Both the position numbers and the translations under genes were made by a program. From Thiotrichaceae bacterium UBA4486 (lineage in GTDB: Bacteria; Pseudomonadota; Gammaproteobacteria; Eutrophobiales; Eutrophobiaceae), in contig DGNS01000005.1 of NCBI GenBank assembly GCA_002389045.1, positions 1-8,666 on the forward strand: DNA of 8,666 bases, written 5' to 3'. Below are positions 6,660 through 8,666 of this stretch, in pieces (within the stretch, counting starts at the first letter, position 1; the number at the start of each line of letters is the position of its first letter). The notes beneath the pieces were generated by a model. That model was not told the DNA's origin. It made no database searches and saw nothing but the letters and a program-made list of their open reading frames with translations.

Positions 6660-7508
6660 TCAAGTTGTTTCCGGTGAGCGTTTATCATCGCTATACGATT
6701 GCAGCAGTTGCTGACATTGTTCGGCCAGGCCGGCGTTGCCGTGTTTGAGGGCGCCGTTGGCAAGGATCTTGAGCCGGGCGACAAGAGTTTTGATTGCCGC
6801 CGCCCGGTCACCCGCTTGCAGATCACCTGTTTCCAGAATGTTCCTCAAAGCCCGGATCCTGAACCGGTCCATGGCCGGGTATTGTCCAGATAACTGGTCC
6901 TCATGGCCACCGTACTTGATGATTAACGGTTTATCGATGAACTCAACCGGGTAGGTGGCGGCGATTCGCAGCCATAAATCGTAATTCTCGCAGGCCGGCA
7001 GTTGCTCATCAAACAGGCCAACCCGGTCGAATACCGATTTGCGGATCATCACCGATGAGGGTGAGATACAGCATAACGGCAGGCAGTGACGGAAGATACG
7101 TCCACCGTATTTTCTGTGTTTACGCTGTGGGTTGACCCGAACACCTCTACGCACCCAGATCTCATCGGTATGAATGATCTGACAATCCGGTTGTTGCCGG
7201 ATACGGCCCAACTGGTGCGCGAGTTTCGCGGGCAACCATTGATCATCGGAATCGAGAAAAGCCAGCCACTGGCCGCGACTGGCCATGATACCCCGGTTGC
7301 GGGCGGCACTGACTCCGGAGCGGGGTTGTCTGATCAACATGACCTGCGGATATTCATGTTCAAGCATGGTCACTGTGTCATCCGTTGAACCGTCATCGAC
7401 GACAATCACCTGCAGTGGATAACAGGATTGATCGAGCACGGAATCCAGCGCCCGGGGCAGCAGCCTGGCCCGGTTATATGATGGTATGATGACACTGATG
7501 GTGTTCAT
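6660..7508 (-). CDS. Family 2 glycosyltransferase
   Basis: A 282-residue GT-A-fold, probably cytosolic or membrane-associated, inverting glycosyltransferase. It begins with ISVIIPSYNRARLLPRALDS, has VVDDGSTDD (36-44) for nucleotide-sugar binding, SAARNRGI at 67-74, the metal-binding DSDD (86-89), and an E174-x-x-D177 motif in CENYDLWLR typical of the catalytic-base region. The frame stays open up to 7805, but that longer version would overlap the divergent SDR gene by more than 240 bases and starts outside the conserved domain. ATG 7508 begins exactly at the domain and lies about 31 nt after the start site predicted from TATAAT at 7551-7546. It is the first gene of the minus-strand run. No transmembrane segment is seen. 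The sugar and acceptor cannot be told; no other glycan-synthesis gene lies in the window. Confidence 0.85.
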   Translation of the reverse strand: MNTISVIIPSYNRARLLPRALDSVLDQSCYPLQVIVVDDGSTDDTVTMLEHEYPQVMLIRQPRSGVSAARNRGIMASRGQWLAFLDSDDQWLPAKLAHQLGRIRQQPDCQIIHTDEIWVRRGVRVNPQRKHRKYGGRIFRHCLPLCCISPSSVMIRKSVFDRVGLFDEQLPACENYDLWLRIAATYPVEFIDKPLIIKYGGHEDQLSGQYPAMDRFRIRALRNILETGDLQAGDRAAAIKTLVARLKILANGALKHGNAGLAEQCQQLLQSYSDDKRSPETT

Positions 7509-7562
7509 GACAGGATCATTCCCGGTCTGAATGGCTTTTTTGCACATTATACAAAAATCCGC
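7509..7562. promoter_or_regulatory. 54-bp divergent intergenic region between glycosyltransferase and SDR genes
   Basis: All regulatory signals for two divergent genes must fit in 54 bases or lie inside the genes. The bases just before the SDR ATG (acaaaaatccgc) contain no Shine-Dalgarno sequence. A TACAAA at 7550-7555 is a possible plus-strand -10 whose start point would fall at or next to the ATG, as in a leaderless mRNA. The two putative -10 elements overlap, so transcription in the two directions may compete. Confidence 0.4.
7546..7551 (-). promoter_or_regulatory. Perfect -10 box (TATAAT) for the minus-strand operon
   Basis: Reading the minus strand, TATAAT lies at 7551-7546, preceded directly by TG. 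A start near 7539 would give a ~31-nt leader to ATG 7508. The -35 region, which falls inside the start of the divergent SDR gene, has no good TTGACA match, so the promoter may need an activator or rely on the strong -10. Confidence 0.5.
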
Positions 7563-8318
7563 ATGGCTGAATTGACATCGAAAGTTGCAGTGGTTACCGG
7601 CGCCAGTTCCGGTATCGGCCGGGCCATTGCCCTGGCTTTTGCCGCCGAGGGTGCCCGAGTCGTGGTGAATTATTGCCGATCCGGTGACAGGGCCGAGGCG
7701 GTGAAAAACGACATTATCACGTCCGGCGGTGAGGCGCTGGCCGTGCAGGCGGATATGGCCAGCAGAGAGGCTATCCGCACGTTGCTTGAAACCACATGCG
7801 ATCACTTCGGCCGGGTTGATATCTGGGTGAATAACGCCGGCGCGGATATTCTTACCGGGGTGGGGGCCGCCGCGTCACTGGAAGAAAAACTGCATCAATT
7901 GATCGAGGTGGATCTGAAGGGCACGATAAACGCCTGCTGGGCCGTGGCCCCGGTGATGAAGGAACAGGGTGACGGTATCATTCTGAACATGTCCTGGGAT
8001 CTCGCCATGCACGGATTCAAAGGCAGTAATCCCCAGGTTTTTGCAGCCACCAAGGCCGGCATTATCGGATTCAGCCGGTCACTGGCGCTGAGTTTTGCGC
8101 CCGAGGTGCGGGTTAACGTGCTGGCGCCCGGCTGGATCAAGACCGCTTTTGCCGAGGCTGATATGGACGATGACTACTACCGGCAACGCCTGGCCGAGAT
8201 CCCCCTGGGGCGTTTCGGTACCCCGGAAGATGTCGCCTCGGTTGCCGTCTACCTGGCTGCCGCAAGCGGTGGCTATATCACCGGTGAAGTCATCAATATC
8301 AATGGCGGGCTGGTCTGA
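7563..8318 (+). CDS. Short-chain dehydrogenase/reductase-like protein with altered catalytic residues
   Basis: A 251-residue classical SDR-fold protein, closest in style to FabG-type 3-oxoacyl reductases. The cofactor motif TGASSGIG is at 12-19, VVVNYCRS (33-40) suggests NADP(H) preference, D64 lies in VQADM, NNAG is at 90-93, and the C-terminal part has LAPGWIKTAF and an intact ITGEVININGG end. The active site is unusual: the helix residue normally Asn is D117 (EVDLKG), the catalytic Ser region reads NMSWD (S144 W145) and is shifted by one relative to FabG, and the catalytic Tyr is F160 (QVFAATKAG). Only Lys164 of the Asn-Ser-Tyr-Lys set is plainly kept. The fold is otherwise undamaged, so this is probably a functional protein with other chemistry or a binding role. 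It is transcribed divergently from the glycosyltransferase; substrate unknown. Confidence 0.87.
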   Translation: MAELTSKVAVVTGASSGIGRAIALAFAAEGARVVVNYCRSGDRAEAVKNDIITSGGEALAVQADMASREAIRTLLETTCDHFGRVDIWVNNAGADILTGVGAAASLEEKLHQLIEVDLKGTINACWAVAPVMKEQGDGIILNMSWDLAMHGFKGSNPQVFAATKAGIIGFSRSLALSFAPEVRVNVLAPGWIKTAFAEADMDDDYYRQRLAEIPLGRFGTPEDVASVAVYLAAASGGYITGEVININGGLV

Positions 8319-8420
8319 GCCAGGTTCATAATATACTTTAATATTGTAATATATTATTATATATTTCAGTAGCTTACATTATCTATTTCGATTCGTTATT
8401 AAACATAGTAATACGATGTC
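8319..8420. other. Strongly AT-rich intergenic block with AT inverted repeat
   Basis: Immediately after the SDR stop, base composition drops to mostly A and T, unlike the rest of the window. It contains AATATAT/ATATATT (8348-8354 with 8359-8365, 4-nt loop) and several -10-like hexamers, for example TATTAT (8355-8360) and CATTAT (8377-8382), without a clear -35 at the right distance. This resembles an UP-element/promoter region or a binding site for an AT-preferring nucleoid protein. No coding sequence is seen here. Confidence 0.5.
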
Positions 8421-8567
8421 ACGCATTCTTAATACAGCATTCATCCGGCCGGTCCAGAGCGACTTTTACCCCGGAGTTGACTCCATCGGCGTATCAGGAT
8501 CGAGCATTCAGGTCATTCCTGTATCAGGCCTGCTCCACCCCCTGTATTTCGCAGGGGGTGTTTTTTT
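8400..8567 (+). ncRNA. Possible small RNA or long structured 3' UTR ending in a strong terminator
   Basis: Between the AT-rich block and the terminator lie about 130 non-coding bases with local structure: GGAGT-TG-ACTCC (8473-8484), CAGG/CCTG (8509-8521), and a direct repeat GTATCAGG at 8491-8498 and 8521-8528, exactly 30 nt apart. The layout AT-rich promoter-like DNA, structured segment, textbook terminator fits an independent small RNA of roughly 150-170 nt. It could equally be the 3' UTR of the SDR transcript, ~220 nt long. The 5' end is a guess. Confidence 0.3.
8536..8567 (+). terminator. Strong intrinsic (Rho-independent) terminator
   Basis: CACCCCCTG (8536-8544) pairs perfectly with CAGGGGGTG (8552-8560) around a 7-nt loop, and seven T follow at 8561-8567. 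The 9-bp GC-rich stem and U-tract are textbook for the plus strand. The minus strand has no T-run after the stem, so it acts in one direction. It ends either the SDR transcript or an independent transcript starting in the AT-rich block. Confidence 0.9.
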
Positions 8568-8666
8568 GGAAGCACCCTTAAGCACTCTTTACCCTAATGT
8601 TGCATAAATTTTTGGCGCAGGACCGCTTCGCTCCTTCTATAGCAGCATTATCAGGGCCGTGCTCGC

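Noticed and set aside
6660..7805. Longer 381-residue version of the glycosyltransferase
   Set aside because: The extra N-terminus lies antisense to the SDR gene, lacks domain similarity and would start upstream of the predicted promoter; ATG 7508 fits the family start.
8416..8607. 63-codon open frame on the plus strand
   Set aside because: It reads straight through the strong terminator at 8536-8567, has no Shine-Dalgarno sequence and resembles no protein I know.
1..8666. tRNA, rRNA, CRISPR array or transposase gene
   Set aside because: No repeat-spacer pattern, no cloverleaf-like or rRNA-like sequence and no transposase motif was seen when reading both strands.

Overview
The window is bacterial, moderately GC-rich and densely coded. 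The gene families (GlnE-type adenylyltransferase, PutP, a spore-photoproduct-lyase-like radical SAM protein, a short tyrosine-phosphatase-like protein) suggest a Gram-negative proteobacterium. A gammaproteobacterium seems most likely and a deltaproteobacterial/Desulfobacterota origin cannot be excluded. This is a judgement from protein style; no rRNA or other marker gene is present.

Layout. Bases 1-275 hold no convincing gene, only a purine-rich ribosome-binding tract, a palindrome and a weak reverse-strand hairpin. On the plus strand, 276-2884, two adjacent genes encode the N-terminal (deadenylylase-type) and C-terminal (adenylylase-type) halves of GlnE, the regulator of glutamine synthetase, as separate proteins. 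They converge on a tight minus-strand gene run, 7508 down to 2904: family 2 glycosyltransferase, HCX4R phosphatase-like protein, MTA/SAH-nucleosidase-like protein, SPL-like radical SAM protein, and the proline/sodium symporter PutP. Junctions are 12 nt, a 1-nt overlap, a 4-nt ATGA overlap and 5 nt, so the run looks like one operon driven from a TATAAT box at 7546-7551. Diverging from it at 7563 is a short-chain dehydrogenase/reductase (SDR) whose catalytic residues are largely replaced. The last ~350 bases are non-coding: an AT-rich block, a region with small inverted repeats, a very strong intrinsic terminator (8536-8567), and a tail that runs off the window.

How the genes may work together. 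The GlnE pair would tune nitrogen assimilation by reversible AMP modification of glutamine synthetase. In the minus-strand operon the most suggestive pairing is the radical SAM enzyme with an overlapping nucleosidase of the type that removes 5'-deoxyadenosine or methylthioadenosine. The roles of the glycosyltransferase, phosphatase-like protein and PutP in the same transcript are not evident. The items most worth following up are the split GlnE, the SPL-nucleosidase-phosphatase operon, the degenerate SDR and the possible small RNA ahead of the 8536-8567 terminator.
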